Assembly (NCBI RefSeq): GCF_003971255.1
Contig: NZ_CP034660.1
Span: forward strand, 1,922,001-1,986,000
Direction of reading: 5' to 3'
DNA: 64,000 nucleotides
Source of the DNA: Colwellia sp. Arc7-635
Lineage (GTDB): Bacteria > Pseudomonadota > Gammaproteobacteria > Enterobacterales > Alteromonadaceae
The first letter of the stretch is position 1. Every line of letters starts with the position of its first letter. Positions 49,190 through 57,725 of this stretch are shown here, piece after piece. The position numbers were made by a program, and so were the translations under genes. The notes beneath the pieces were generated by a model that saw only the letters and a list, made by a program, of their open reading frames with translations, ran no database searches and was not told the origin of the DNA.

Positions 49190-49546
49190 ATGAAAAAATC
49201 GTTATTAGCATTAATTGTTGTTGCACCATTAACCTTTGGATTGACTGGCTGTGTAATTGCTGTGGGTGGAGAAGATGGTCACTCAATTTCAGGAGACTTC
49301 GAAGATAGAGAATATGAGAATAGAAAGAAAATTGCACGTATTCAGTTAAATTCCGCGTTTTCTGATGTTTCTCGTACAATGGGCGTTGCCGATTTTAGCG
49401 AAACATACTTAGATAATGAAAAAACAGTTAATGTGGTTTATTACCGTACTCACCGCTTACATAAAGATGGTTTAACCACTAAAGATGAGTGCACAAAGTT
49501 GATCTTTGTTAGTAATAGCTTAACAGCTATTGAGCAAGGCGGCTAA
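49190..49546 (+). CDS. DUF3192 lipoprotein
   Basis: 118-residue predicted lipoprotein. The signal ends in the lipobox LTGC (Cys ~21), followed by a Gly/Asp-rich tether and the DUF3192 domain with VVYYRTHRLHKDGLTTKDECTKLIFVSNSLTAIEQGG. It is paralogous to the protein at 42601-42978. Function unknown. It is followed by a strong terminator shared with the converging DUF3300 gene. Confidence 0.85.
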   Translation: MKKSLLALIVVAPLTFGLTGCVIAVGGEDGHSISGDFEDREYENRKKIARIQLNSAFSDVSRTMGVADFSETYLDNEKTVNVVYYRTHRLHKDGLTTKDECTKLIFVSNSLTAIEQGG

Positions 49547-49593
49547 ACAGGCGTCAAGCAATTGAGCAGTAATTATTTTGAATACAGTCTTGT

Positions 49594-49631
49594 AAAAAAA
49601 GAGCAATCGCCATAAGGCATTGCTCTTTTTT
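49594..49631. terminator. Terminator between the DUF3192 lipoprotein and DUF3300 genes
   Basis: AAAAAAAGAGCAAT, 11-base loop, ATTGCTC then TTTTTT. It is usable from both sides. Confidence 0.9.
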
Positions 49632-49659
49632 ATTAGTCAGATGTTAGGTTACTCTCTCA

Positions 49660-51093
49660 CTAGTTTTGCTGTCTTACTTTGCTTTGCTGCGTTCTCATCG
49701 TGTTGTGCTTTCGGTGTTTTTCAACACGCGTATTTGAACGTTTATGTTCTCTTTTTTCACTTTTTTGACGTTGCGCTTTACTCACTGTGTGCCTGACGTT
49801 ATTTACTGGCTTAGTATAGCTTTTAGTTGAGATGTGCTTGTTTTCATGTCGCTTAGCATGCGAACGAGTCGATTGCTCTGTTGCTTTATTGCCTTGATAG
49901 ACATGGCTTTTCACTTTGTTTTCCTGCCACTTGTCTTGCTTATATGACTCAGTTTTCGTTAGCCTTGCTCTTCTCAGCTGATGCTTATCAATTTTTTGTG
50001 CACGATTAACCTTTAACTTATGATTTAAGCTCTGGTGTTGTTGACTGGTGTTTTTAGTCACATGCTTATTACTGATAAAATGTTTTTGCTTTGAGCGTAT
50101 GACCTTATGTTGCTGAGCGCTTTGTGCGTGGCTACGATATTTTTTTTGTATTTGTGTTGTGCGATAAGCAACGCCTTTTCTGTGGCGAGGATTATGTTGC
50201 CAGCGCTGAGCTTGGTAACTTGTTGAAGCCTTTCTATTACTATGGCGTTTGTAATACCGAGATTTATGATGATGGACAACCACGTGACGGTTGTTCCATT
50301 GCACAGCGCCAAAAAACAATCCCACGCTAAGGTGTACAGGATTATGCCAATAATAAGGACCGTGATGTGAAGCAAAGTGTCGAGGTTGGTGCCAATAGAT
50401 TGGAGGATGATGTGCCCAACGCCAATTACCATAAACAACACGTGAGTCGTAATAAGGTACATAAATCAAATCAGTTTGTCTGGGTTCAATAATGATTGTT
50501 CTTGTTTCACGAATGACATTAACGTTGCTCATATTGTTAAGGTTACCCGCTTGATCAGCTTGTTCACGTAATACTTGTATACTGGCAAGCACTTGCGTTT
50601 CATCTTGCAAAAATGCATCGCCTAAGTCGCGCATCCAATGTAAGTCTTCGCTTAGTTCTTTAAGTACCGTAGGAAAAGGTAATAGGGCTTTAACACTTGC
50701 GTCCCAGTCTTTCTCTTCAGCCGCATCGGCTATAGCTTGCGTGTTCGTTTTAGTGGTAAGTTGTGGATTTTTACTCAACCAGCGTTCAGCGTCAACAACT
50801 TCGATAGGATACGTGCTGGCAATGAGGATATGAGTAAGTAAAGCATCCGGGTATAATGCTATAGGCGCTAGCATTTGCTCCAACTCAGCACTACTGAAAA
50901 TAGGGCTATTTGCTTGCTCTATCGATGATTTTTGATCGTCTGCAAGTGCATTTTTTTCCACAAAAGATGTTGAGTTACTATTGTGATTAATGTTGTTATC
51001 AACAGCAGCAAAGGCTGGTACTGATAATACCAACGCGCTTGATAACGATAGTATCAGGTGACCTAGTGAACGTTTGTTTATAGCTTTTTGCAT
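49660..51093 (-). CDS. DUF3300 exported protein with basic His-rich tail
   Basis: 477 residues from the ATG at 51093. A signal peptide (~1-30, ending VPAFA) is followed by the DUF3300 domain (~65-235): LEQMLAPIALYPDALLTHILIASTYP, VDAERWL, DWDASVKALLPFP and LIYVPYYDSRVVYG. From about residue 225 to the end the sequence is low-complexity, rich in His, Lys, Arg, Gln and Trp, and very basic. The frame is open five codons further upstream, but GAGGA lies 8 bases before 51093. PhoP-type direct repeats lie about 140 bases upstream and the adjacent operon encodes a two-component system. Envelope function unknown. Confidence 0.85.
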   Translation of the reverse strand: MQKAINKRSLGHLILSLSSALVLSVPAFAAVDNNINHNSNSTSFVEKNALADDQKSSIEQANSPIFSSAELEQMLAPIALYPDALLTHILIASTYPIEVVDAERWLSKNPQLTTKTNTQAIADAAEEKDWDASVKALLPFPTVLKELSEDLHWMRDLGDAFLQDETQVLASIQVLREQADQAGNLNNMSNVNVIRETRTIIIEPRQTDLIYVPYYDSRVVYGNWRWAHHPPIYWHQPRHFASHHGPYYWHNPVHLSVGLFFGAVQWNNRHVVVHHHKSRYYKRHSNRKASTSYQAQRWQHNPRHRKGVAYRTTQIQKKYRSHAQSAQQHKVIRSKQKHFISNKHVTKNTSQQHQSLNHKLKVNRAQKIDKHQLRRARLTKTESYKQDKWQENKVKSHVYQGNKATEQSTRSHAKRHENKHISTKSYTKPVNNVRHTVSKAQRQKSEKREHKRSNTRVEKHRKHNTMRTQQSKVRQQN

Positions 51094-51234
51094 ATGACTA
51101 TTCCTCAATACTGAATGAGTAAAAAATCACCTATGTTTGAATATATATAAAACTTTAAGTAAAAATTCATATATAAAAAATAAAGTTGTTTAGGTGACTT
51201 TTCAAGTTATGCTTGTAATATTAACCGTTGTAAA

Positions 51235-51258
51235 CTGAACGTTAGCTGAACACTGAAC
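51235..51258. promoter_or_regulatory. PhoP/OmpR-type direct repeats upstream of the DUF3300 gene
   Basis: CTGAAC-GTTAG-CTGAAC-A-CTGAAC. Two hexamers with a 5-base spacer (11-bp period) is the usual layout for OmpR/PhoB-family regulators; a third copy follows. The site lies about 142 bases before the DUF3300 start and just past the end of the sensor kinase gene. Confidence 0.5.
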
Positions 51259-51278
51259 ACATTTAATAAAGCTAGAGA

Positions 51279-52661
51279 TCATGATGGAAATTTTAGTGTG
51301 AATTTGGCACCTTTTAGTTGTGCGGATGAGTCGATAACTATACTTCCTTGGTAACTATCAACTAAATCCCTAACGATTGCTAAACCTATACCATGACCCT
51401 GCTGATAAGTGTCTGCTCGGGTGCCACGTTTTAGGATTTCCTCTCTTAGTACTGGCTCGATACCGGAGCCGTCATCTTGAATAACCATCATTATCGAGCT
51501 TGTCTTTTCATCATAGCTAATATCCAGTTGAACTTTGCTCGCAGCCGCTTTGCAGGCGTTATCGAGTAAATTTCCAAGTATTTCTAATAGATCAGCTTCA
51601 TCGCCTTTAAAATTACACTGTGCTGCAATGTTAATGTTAAATATCAATGATTTTTCTCGGTATATTTTTTCTAGACTACTGACTAACTTTTTGGCTATAG
51701 GCGTAATTGTCGTACCTAAATGCCAGGAAGATTGTCCTGCGCTCTGTGCTTTACGTAGTTGATGCTCAATCATGGCATTGATAATATTCAATTGCTCTTG
51801 GGTTAGTGCTGAAAGTTCCTGCTGAGTCTGCATAACAGCTAACGGTGTTTTTAAACTATGAGCAAGATCTGAGAGTGCATTTCGATAACGTTGACGTTGT
51901 TTTTGCTCTGCGCTTAATAATAAATTTAATTGCTCAGTTACTTGATGTAACTCTGTAGGGTAAGAGCCGCTGAGACGTTCGCTTTTACCTTGTTCAACAT
52001 CACTAAGTTCTATTCTCAAAGTATTTAACGGCTTTAGAGTCCATAACGACCAAAGATATTGGATCATTAATAATACCAACATTAAACCCGCTAAGCCTAA
52101 TATCAATTGGTGATGAAACTCTGCCATCATGTAGGTTAAATCGGTTTGCTCTTTTATGATATGTAAGGTCATAGAAAAGGGCTGTTGCTCGCTACCATAA
52201 CTAACACTCAAGCTATAAACGTAGTGTGGTACTTTCGCTATTTCAACTTGATAGAAAGCACTTTTTCCTAATTTAGGATGACGAAAACTATGAGCTTGCC
52301 ATGGTGCTAGCAATGACTGCGAACTCCACAATTTATCTGATGATGAGTTATGCCTTGCGTTATTTTTGAGAGTCTCTGAATTTTTTGTTAATACGGCGTA
52401 TAAACCTGATTGGCTGACATTAAATTGTGTTTCTAATAGCTGTTCAGGCATAACAAGGGTGTCATCCTCAACTTCAATGATCGCTAAAATAGAGTATGAA
52501 TAGGCTGATAATTCATTTTCAATACTTGCAACCATATGCTTTTCATAGGCATTGCTGATGATCAAACCCACGATTGGTAACAAAATGAAGATCATCAATA
52601 AAGCACTGAAGAGTACTCTGATTTTTAGTGAATTGAGTGATTTTATCAGTGAACTAAGCAA
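51279..52661 (-). CDS. Sensor histidine kinase, PhoQ-like
   Basis: 460-residue inner-membrane kinase. TM1 (~14-36) and TM2 (~187-205) flank a periplasmic sensor of about 150 residues. A HAMP-like segment, then the H-box LSDLAHSLKTPLAVMQ with phospho-acceptor His 268, then the ATPase domain with NLLDNACKAA (N box), DDGSGIEP and GHGIGLAIVRDLV. The AHSLKTPLAV form is that of PhoQ-type kinases. The acidic patch typical of Mg-sensing PhoQ is not obvious. It lies 57 bases downstream of its response regulator. Confidence 0.92.
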   Translation of the reverse strand: MLSSLIKSLNSLKIRVLFSALLMIFILLPIVGLIISNAYEKHMVASIENELSAYSYSILAIIEVEDDTLVMPEQLLETQFNVSQSGLYAVLTKNSETLKNNARHNSSSDKLWSSQSLLAPWQAHSFRHPKLGKSAFYQVEIAKVPHYVYSLSVSYGSEQQPFSMTLHIIKEQTDLTYMMAEFHHQLILGLAGLMLVLLMIQYLWSLWTLKPLNTLRIELSDVEQGKSERLSGSYPTELHQVTEQLNLLLSAEQKQRQRYRNALSDLAHSLKTPLAVMQTQQELSALTQEQLNIINAMIEHQLRKAQSAGQSSWHLGTTITPIAKKLVSSLEKIYREKSLIFNINIAAQCNFKGDEADLLEILGNLLDNACKAAASKVQLDISYDEKTSSIMMVIQDDGSGIEPVLREEILKRGTRADTYQQGHGIGLAIVRDLVDSYQGSIVIDSSAQLKGAKFTLKFPS

Positions 52662-52718
52662 CGGTATTACCTTGTTTATTATGGTTAAATAGCGAGCGTA
52701 ACGTAACAGAAGTTAATT

Positions 52719-53402
52719 TTAATTGAGTTTGGTTAAATCTTTTAATAAGTAGCCCTGACCACGCAACGTTTCGATAAATTTATATTGGTTCTCAGGATCA
52801 AGCTTCTTGCGTAAACGACGAATAAATACCTCAATGACATTGGAGTCTAAATCAAAGTCTTGGTCGTAAATATGTTCAGTAAGTTGTATTTTTGACTGCA
52901 CTTCACCTAAATGATGCATTAAATATTCAAATAACTTGTATTCATAGCTGCTTAACGAAACATTAATACTGTTAACGCTAACCTGCATGCTTGCTGTATT
53001 TATGGTAAATGGCCCGTTTTCAATTACAGGACTTGCTTGACCGGCACTGCGGCGTATTAAAGCGTTTAATCTTGCTAGTAATTCTTCAATATGAAAGGGT
53101 TTGGTTAAATAATCATCCGCCCCTGCATCTAATCCAGAAACTTTATCTTGCCAACTACCGCGAGCGGTTAATATTAATATAGGGAAGCTAAAACCTTGTT
53201 CACGTAAGGTTTTTACTACATTAACACCATCAATTTTAGGCAATCCTAAATCGATAATTGCAGCGTCATATGGAAATTCCTGCCCTTGAAATAAGCCAGA
53301 CTCACCATCACTGGCGACATCTACACTGTATTTTGCTAGTACCAAGTGCTCTTTTACATGTTGCTGAAGGTTTTTATCATCTTCGACGAGTAATATTCTC
53401 AT
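52719..53402 (-). CDS. OmpR/PhoP-family response regulator
   Basis: 227-residue DNA-binding regulator. The receiver domain has acidic residues 7-9 (VEDDK), phospho-acceptor Asp 51 (IIDLGLPKIDG), Thr 79 and Lys 101 (YLTKPF). The C-terminal winged helix shows LSSYEYKLFEYLMHHLG and NVIEVFIRRLRKKL. It should be phosphorylated by the adjacent kinase. AGGA precedes the ATG, and the PepSY gene ends 6 bases upstream, so the three form one operon. Confidence 0.95.
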   Translation of the reverse strand: MRILLVEDDKNLQQHVKEHLVLAKYSVDVASDGESGLFQGQEFPYDAAIIDLGLPKIDGVNVVKTLREQGFSFPILILTARGSWQDKVSGLDAGADDYLTKPFHIEELLARLNALIRRSAGQASPVIENGPFTINTASMQVSVNSINVSLSSYEYKLFEYLMHHLGEVQSKIQLTEHIYDQDFDLDSNVIEVFIRRLRKKLDPENQYKFIETLRGQGYLLKDLTKLN

Positions 53403-53408
53403 GCGTTA

Positions 53409-53717
53409 TTATCCTGATACGCGGCCAGATTTAGCATCAACACTGACAGAAATGACATGGCCGTTATCCTTGAGTAACTTTACTCGATAACTGGGATTGT
53501 TTTTAGAACCACTGCTATTCACTTTCAATACCTTGCCACCGAATTTATTTTTGACAATACGAGCGGCTTGTTGAGCGCTAATTGATTTTACGTTACTCGC
53601 TCTAGCGTATTTGGTTTTTACAATCATTAAACTATTAGACGCACTCTCAAAGCTAGCAAGCACAGGAGTCGCTATTAATGAGGCTGTTACGCTAAGTATG
53701 AATAATTGTTTTCTCAT
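53409..53717 (-). CDS. Exported PepSY-domain protein
   Basis: 102 residues: a signal peptide (MRKQLFILSVTASLIATPVLA) and one PepSY-like domain (ISAQQAARIVKNKFGGKVLKVNSSG, then YRVKLLKDNGHVISVSVDAKSGRVSG). PepSY proteins often sit beside two-component systems and may modulate the sensor in the periplasm. It is the first gene of the PepSY-regulator-kinase operon. Confidence 0.9.
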   Translation of the reverse strand: MRKQLFILSVTASLIATPVLASFESASNSLMIVKTKYARASNVKSISAQQAARIVKNKFGGKVLKVNSSGSKNNPSYRVKLLKDNGHVISVSVDAKSGRVSG

Positions 53718-54205
53718 GATGTCACCTAAAGCTGTTGAACGTTAGTTTTGTTGCTACAACTACTAATTAATTGCAAATAACAAGCCTATAAGCCAGTTAT
53801 GTAAAGTTTTATTTTAACGATTTAAAACACTGTTTTCATTGTTCATGAGTAAAAATATCGTATTCATGTTGTCGGCACATATGCAGAAAAGGTAATTCAA
53901 GCTTATCAGAACGATGTCTTGAACGTCTAATAATCTCTTTTAAAAACAACACATATGTACAGTGTAAAATAATGCTGGATGTTAGCCAAGTGTGCTTACT
54001 ATAAAATATCAAAGCTGAATGTCATCTGAACGTAAATTAATAGACTTTTGGCTGATAAGGGCTGGGTTAACAGTTCAAGCAGCTCCATAACCTGCGTATT
54101 TTTTTCAATAGATGTTATGGAGCAATAAGCATCTTTTGTCTTGTTCAGCTTCGGTTCATCATAACTCAGGCTAAATGATGTCATACTTTATTTGAGGCTA
54201 TCACT
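53718..54205. other. Divergent control region of the PepSY operon and choice-of-anchor H gene
   Basis: About 490 bases. It holds a TTGAACGTTAG half-site at 53734-53744, which shares TGAACGTTAG with the DUF3300 upstream site, and a full direct repeat at 54015-54031. A 61-codon minus-strand frame here has no ribosome site and is not accepted as a gene. Confidence 0.5.
54015..54031. promoter_or_regulatory. PhoP/OmpR-type direct repeat in the PepSY upstream region
   Basis: CTGAAT-GTCAT-CTGAAC: two hexamers 11 bp apart, matching the DUF3300 upstream site in sequence and spacing. It may be an operator for the adjacent response regulator. Confidence 0.45.
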
Positions 54206-55132
54206 ATGTTGAATCTACCACTTAATCAAATGTTTAATACATCACCAAACATGCTTACTAGAAAGTCAGCGAATAAACTATCTAATAAATCATCTAATAA
54301 ACCATCGAATAAGGGAATAGTGGTTAAATTAGCCGGTCTATTATTGTTATTAAGCCAGGCCTCTTTTGCACAAGAGTTTGAAATAACTCAAGGTGCAAGC
54401 CATTCTATTGGGATCGTAAAAGATAACACCGACGAGAGTGTGCAAAGTAAAACTACGTTAATCGAAAAGGCTAATATAACGCCAAGAACCTTGGCACTTA
54501 AAGGTATGAAACGAATTGATGTAAAAAATTTACAACAACAAAAATTACAACCATCAAAGGGCTCAATCACGATGAGTCAAAATGCTGAATACAAAACTGA
54601 TTCATATTATAGTTTTTCAATATATGGCGGTTACAGCCAATTGATCAGTGACATAGATGAAGATGGTTATTTTCAGACGTTTAGTGTCACATTTGACGCC
54701 GATATATTATCTTCAGTATCAGATGAAGAAGCGCTTGTTTATGCTGATTTATACCTAAGTCGAAATGGTGGTCCTTGGACTTTATATTTTTCTACAGATA
54801 ATTTTATTATTACCGGGGAAAGTACATTAGATGAATTTGAAGTAGTTACCCAGTTAGACTCTGGCTATGTACCTGATAACTACAATGTATTAATTGATTT
54901 ATATGAAGTTGGATACAGTGATGTCGTGGCAACATACAGTTCAAATGATAGTAATTCATTGTATGCATTACCTTTGGAGAGCCGTGATTATGATCCTGAG
55001 TACATCGAGGTAATACATGAGGTTGAACATGGCGGAGAGAGCACTTGGTTGTTGTTCGGGGCATTATTTGTTCTAGTTATACGTGCATATAGAATAAAGT
55101 TACCAGTAAAGTCTATTGTTAATAAGTTTTAA
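54206..55132 (+). CDS. Choice-of-anchor H family exported protein
   Basis: 308 residues. A Lys/Asn-rich N-terminal extension containing four 4-residue repeats (ANKL SNKS SNKP SNKG, ~22-37) precedes a hydrophobic signal segment (VVKLAGLLLLLSQASFA). The conserved domain (~125-265) reads YSFSIYGGYSQLISDIDEDG, FSVTFDADI, LYLSRNGGPW, DSGYVPDNYNVLIDLYEVGY and ALPLESRDYD. The C-terminus has a short hydrophobic helix and basic tail (WLLFGALFVLVIRAYRIK), as in sorted surface proteins of this family. GAGG precedes the ATG. Function unknown; likely envelope or surface. Confidence 0.8.
   Translation: MLNLPLNQMFNTSPNMLTRKSANKLSNKSSNKPSNKGIVVKLAGLLLLLSQASFAQEFEITQGASHSIGIVKDNTDESVQSKTTLIEKANITPRTLALKGMKRIDVKNLQQQKLQPSKGSITMSQNAEYKTDSYYSFSIYGGYSQLISDIDEDGYFQTFSVTFDADILSSVSDEEALVYADLYLSRNGGPWTLYFSTDNFIITGESTLDEFEVVTQLDSGYVPDNYNVLIDLYEVGYSDVVATYSSNDSNSLYALPLESRDYDPEYIEVIHEVEHGGESTWLLFGALFVLVIRAYRIKLPVKSIVNKF
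54269..54316 (+). repeat. 12-bp coding tandem repeat, four units
   Basis: Units of the form NCNAATAANNNA encode Ala/Ser-Asn-Lys-X four times. It lies just before the signal segment of the choice-of-anchor H protein. Confidence 0.8.
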
Positions 55133-55433
55133 CATATCAGCCACTCGTTCTTACTGGCTATTATCATTGTGTCATTATTGAGATTCCTAACACGATTACA
55201 TGTTAGGAATAGGAATAATAAACATGAGTTTTTGAGTTAAATGAATGAGTTAAATAAATTTGTACTTGGTAATTCCGCTAAATTAGAACCATTCAAATGA
55301 GTCATTTTATCAAGTTAAAATAACGTGACTCTGCTCTTGTTTATAGGAATAAGATTTGACCTTATTTCTAATATCCTGATATGGTGAACGAATAAAAAAA
55401 ATTATAATTCGTATCATTTATGGGGGATTCCAG
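55133..55433. other. Intergenic stretch before the GNAT gene
   Basis: About 300 bases containing the hairpin at 55183-55210. No gene or other element is seen. Confidence 0.5.
55183..55210 (+). terminator. Hairpin after the choice-of-anchor H gene
   Basis: ATTCCTAACA, 8-base loop, TGTTAGGAAT. It is a perfect 10-bp stem 50 bases after the stop, without a good U-run. Confidence 0.5.
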
Positions 55434-56084
55434 ATGTCATCAGCAGTCATTGACAAAACCAATGTCGATATAAAAGCAGCTTACCTTTCGGCTGAGGATT
55501 TGAAATTAGCCGCATCGTTATTATATCAAGCGTATCATGATGATCCGGTATTTCTTGAAATATTCTCTTCTGATAAAAGTGATTATGAACAACGTTTACG
55601 TGCATCTATTCGTGAAGAACTTAATGCTTTTTGGCAAGCTAAGCAGCCAATGATAGGGTTATATTTAGGTGAAACCATGGTTGGTGTTGCTTGTTTAAAT
55701 AACCCCGAAGAAGGAGTAACATCAGAGCGATTTTGGCATTGGCGTTTGAAGATGCTACTGGGTGCTGGCTATTTTGGTACCAAACAGATGATTGAAAAAG
55801 AGAAAATTGTTTTAGCATCAGTACCATTGAAAAAATTTCATATGTTGTCTTTCATTGCTATACATCCTTTACATCAACACCACGGCTTTGGTCATTATTT
55901 AATGGCAGCGGTAAATACTATTTTAGCCGAACACAAAGACAGTGAAGGTGTTGCGGTTTATGCGACCAGTAAAAAATATAAAGAATTTTTTAATAACGGC
56001 AATTATCAGTTTATTAAAGAAGTGACTGTGGGTAATGTCTCTGGATCTTTGATGGTTTACTATCGAGATGATAAAGAAGCGTAA
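55434..56084 (+). CDS. GNAT family N-acetyltransferase
   Basis: 216-residue acetyltransferase. The C-terminal half has the GNAT core: LSFIAIHPLHQHHGFGHYLM (acetyl-CoA loop, with HHGFGH in place of the usual Q/RxxGxG/A) and VAVYATSKKYKEFFNNGNYQFIKE. The N-terminal half (SLLYQAYHDDPVFLEIF) matches a common layout of environmental GNATs. The substrate is unknown. GGGGG precedes the ATG at a usual distance. Confidence 0.82.
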   Translation: MSSAVIDKTNVDIKAAYLSAEDLKLAASLLYQAYHDDPVFLEIFSSDKSDYEQRLRASIREELNAFWQAKQPMIGLYLGETMVGVACLNNPEEGVTSERFWHWRLKMLLGAGYFGTKQMIEKEKIVLASVPLKKFHMLSFIAIHPLHQHHGFGHYLMAAVNTILAEHKDSEGVAVYATSKKYKEFFNNGNYQFIKEVTVGNVSGSLMVYYRDDKEA

Positions 56085-56131
56085 CTAAAACAGCGGTGTT
56101 TTAAATAAATTATTTAAGTCAAGTTGTAACA

Positions 56132-56175
56132 AAACAAACAGTAATGTTGGTAGTAGAAAATATTACTGTTTGTTT
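56132..56175 (+). terminator. Hairpin after the GNAT gene
   Basis: AAACAAACAGTAAT, 16-base loop, ATTACTGTTTGTTT. The 14-bp stem is perfect and the right arm is T-rich. Plausible terminator. Confidence 0.6.
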
Positions 56176-56800
56176 ATTCTAAATTGAACAATAAGATCTG
56201 AAATAATTATTAACTTTTCTATAGTGCTACAATCAATAGTCAAAATATTGCTACTTAGTCAGTAAAAAACCTCCATAAATAGACATTAAAAAATCATAGT
56301 TAAATAAAATATAGCTCATTGTTCTTTTGACGTTTTTTTCTGATTTAAACTTATCAGTTCTTCTCATTGCAATAAAAATACTGGCATGGATAACGCAATC
56401 GCCTAGACATGAATAAGGCTTTTATCTCATAAGAAGTATTAGTACTAACAGTGGCTATTCAACCTAAGTATCAACGTTTATCGTGTGGAACGGCTTTCAA
56501 CAGGTAGCTTTATGAACATGTGGCTTAATGGTAAGTCTGTAGTGAAACATGACATTCCATAAAGACACACCTAGCTAAATATCGACTATAAATAGCAAAA
56601 AGGTCGGTAGCTACTGTCATCAGAACGAGTCGATTTGGATAACAAACTACGATGGTCGAGATGAGCATATTGGAATGATCTTAAAGTTAATTTCAATCTT
56701 AATCTTAATATTGTAAGTTAACTTCATCATTATTAATTACCGTATAAATAGTGATGAAAAATATTATTGATATGTCATAGGGCTAAAAGCGCCCATTCAA

Positions 56801-56818
56801 TGTAAGACATGTCTTACG
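56801..56818. promoter_or_regulatory. UvrY/GacA upstream activating site
   Basis: TGTAAGACATGTCTTACG: TGTAAG, 6 bases, CTTACG. The known GacA/UvrY consensus is TGTAAG-N6-CTTACA, so 11 of 12 defined bases match. It is centred about 175 bases before the predicted RNA start, the spacing usual for csrB-type promoters. Confidence 0.8.
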
Positions 56819-56985
56819 TTGCTGTGAGATATTGTGGTGTTTGTGTGTAGATAAATCCACTTTTATTTTTTAACCTATTGTTTTTTAATTGATTACATTT
56901 TTATTCTTGTTGTTACAAATCGATTGCATTTATTTTTATTAAATTAGGCTCTTTGAAAAATTAGCGCTTAGTCTATTATTACATG

Positions 56986-57286
56986 GTCAGGAAGACAAAG
57001 GGACTACATAAACGGTAAGGGTTTACCAAAGAGCGCTTAGTATAGCGATGAGATAGGATATCTCACAAGGATAGAAGGAACCATTGTCAGGGAACAATCA
57101 TCAGGAAGATGAACACAGACAATTGATGTAACTAGGACAGTTACTGTTAAGGAAAACTAGGACAGCAAATGATTTGCTAGGAAAGGCTAAGGATAGCTCT
57201 TTATGGATGAAATGGGATCATAGATATTTATGCAGGATGCATATAAGCTAGTTATAAAAATGCGGTTCTTTGAACCGCTTTTTTTA
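56986..57286 (+). ncRNA. csrB: CsrB-family regulatory RNA
   Basis: A predicted transcript of about 300 bases that sequesters the translational regulator CsrA. It contains about 15 GGA motifs, most as AGGA/AAGGA/CAGGA, spread evenly from 56990 to 57236; many would sit in small hairpin loops. It ends in an intrinsic terminator at 57262-57285. A -35/-10-like pair (TTGAAA 56953, TATTAT 56974) places the start near 56986, though the 15-base spacer is short. A GacA/UvrY site lies upstream. In E. coli csrB sits between syd and truC; here it also lies in the syd-to-truC interval. The start is approximate. Confidence 0.87.
57262..57285 (+). terminator. csrB: Terminator of the CsrB-like RNA
   Basis: GCGGTTC, TTT loop, GAACCGC and a run of seven T. 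An A-run precedes it. Confidence 0.92.
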
Positions 57287-57725
57287 TTTCTAAACGACTA
57301 TTTATTATCAACTTCAACTGAATAATCAATTCTTCTACGATTAAAAATCAAAAGTTAATTAAGCAAATCAATCCCTTTTGCATGATATCAATTCAGTAAA
57401 ACGTTTGTTACAAAAATTAACCAAGTTAATGATTAGTCTATTTTTTTGTGAACACTTGTTACCTACTTGAACTCATACAAGCCCATAGGGCAAGATAGCA
57501 ATCCATTTCAGTGCGTTAACTTACCTTACCTTACGTTTAAAAACACCGCGATATGAGTGAGGTTAACCGTACAAGTCAGTCATAATTGATCTGAGTTTTT
57601 ATTCGCTAATCTTTTATTTATGCGATTAAATAGCAAGGTTAAATATCCCTAATATATTGTATAAAAGTCGCAATCATAAATAATGCTCTTTTATAATTTC
57701 TTTACAAGAAGTCAGCATATATCGG

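Larger units (their letters stand above)
56085..57725. other. Long non-coding region carrying a CsrB-like RNA
   Basis: About 1.6 kb without a credible gene. It holds the GNAT terminator, about 600 featureless bases (56180-56800), a UvrY/GacA-type site, a CsrB-like RNA with its terminator, and about 430 A/T-rich bases before the next gene, where I see nothing. Confidence 0.7.

Noticed and set aside
53999-54184. 61-codon minus-strand frame between the PepSY and choice-of-anchor H genes
   Set aside because: No ribosome site, and it overlaps the putative regulator-binding repeat. The composition looks incidental.
49660-55132. A novel defence or toxin-antitoxin system in the accessory gap between syd and truC
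   Set aside because: The genes here (DUF3300, PepSY, two-component system, choice-of-anchor H, GNAT) have envelope and regulatory character. No nuclease, toxin, NTPase defence motif or paired antitoxin is visible.
56180-56800. Possible relic gene in the 600 bases before the CsrB-like RNA
   Set aside because: All frames are interrupted by stops every few codons and no translated fragment resembles a known protein.
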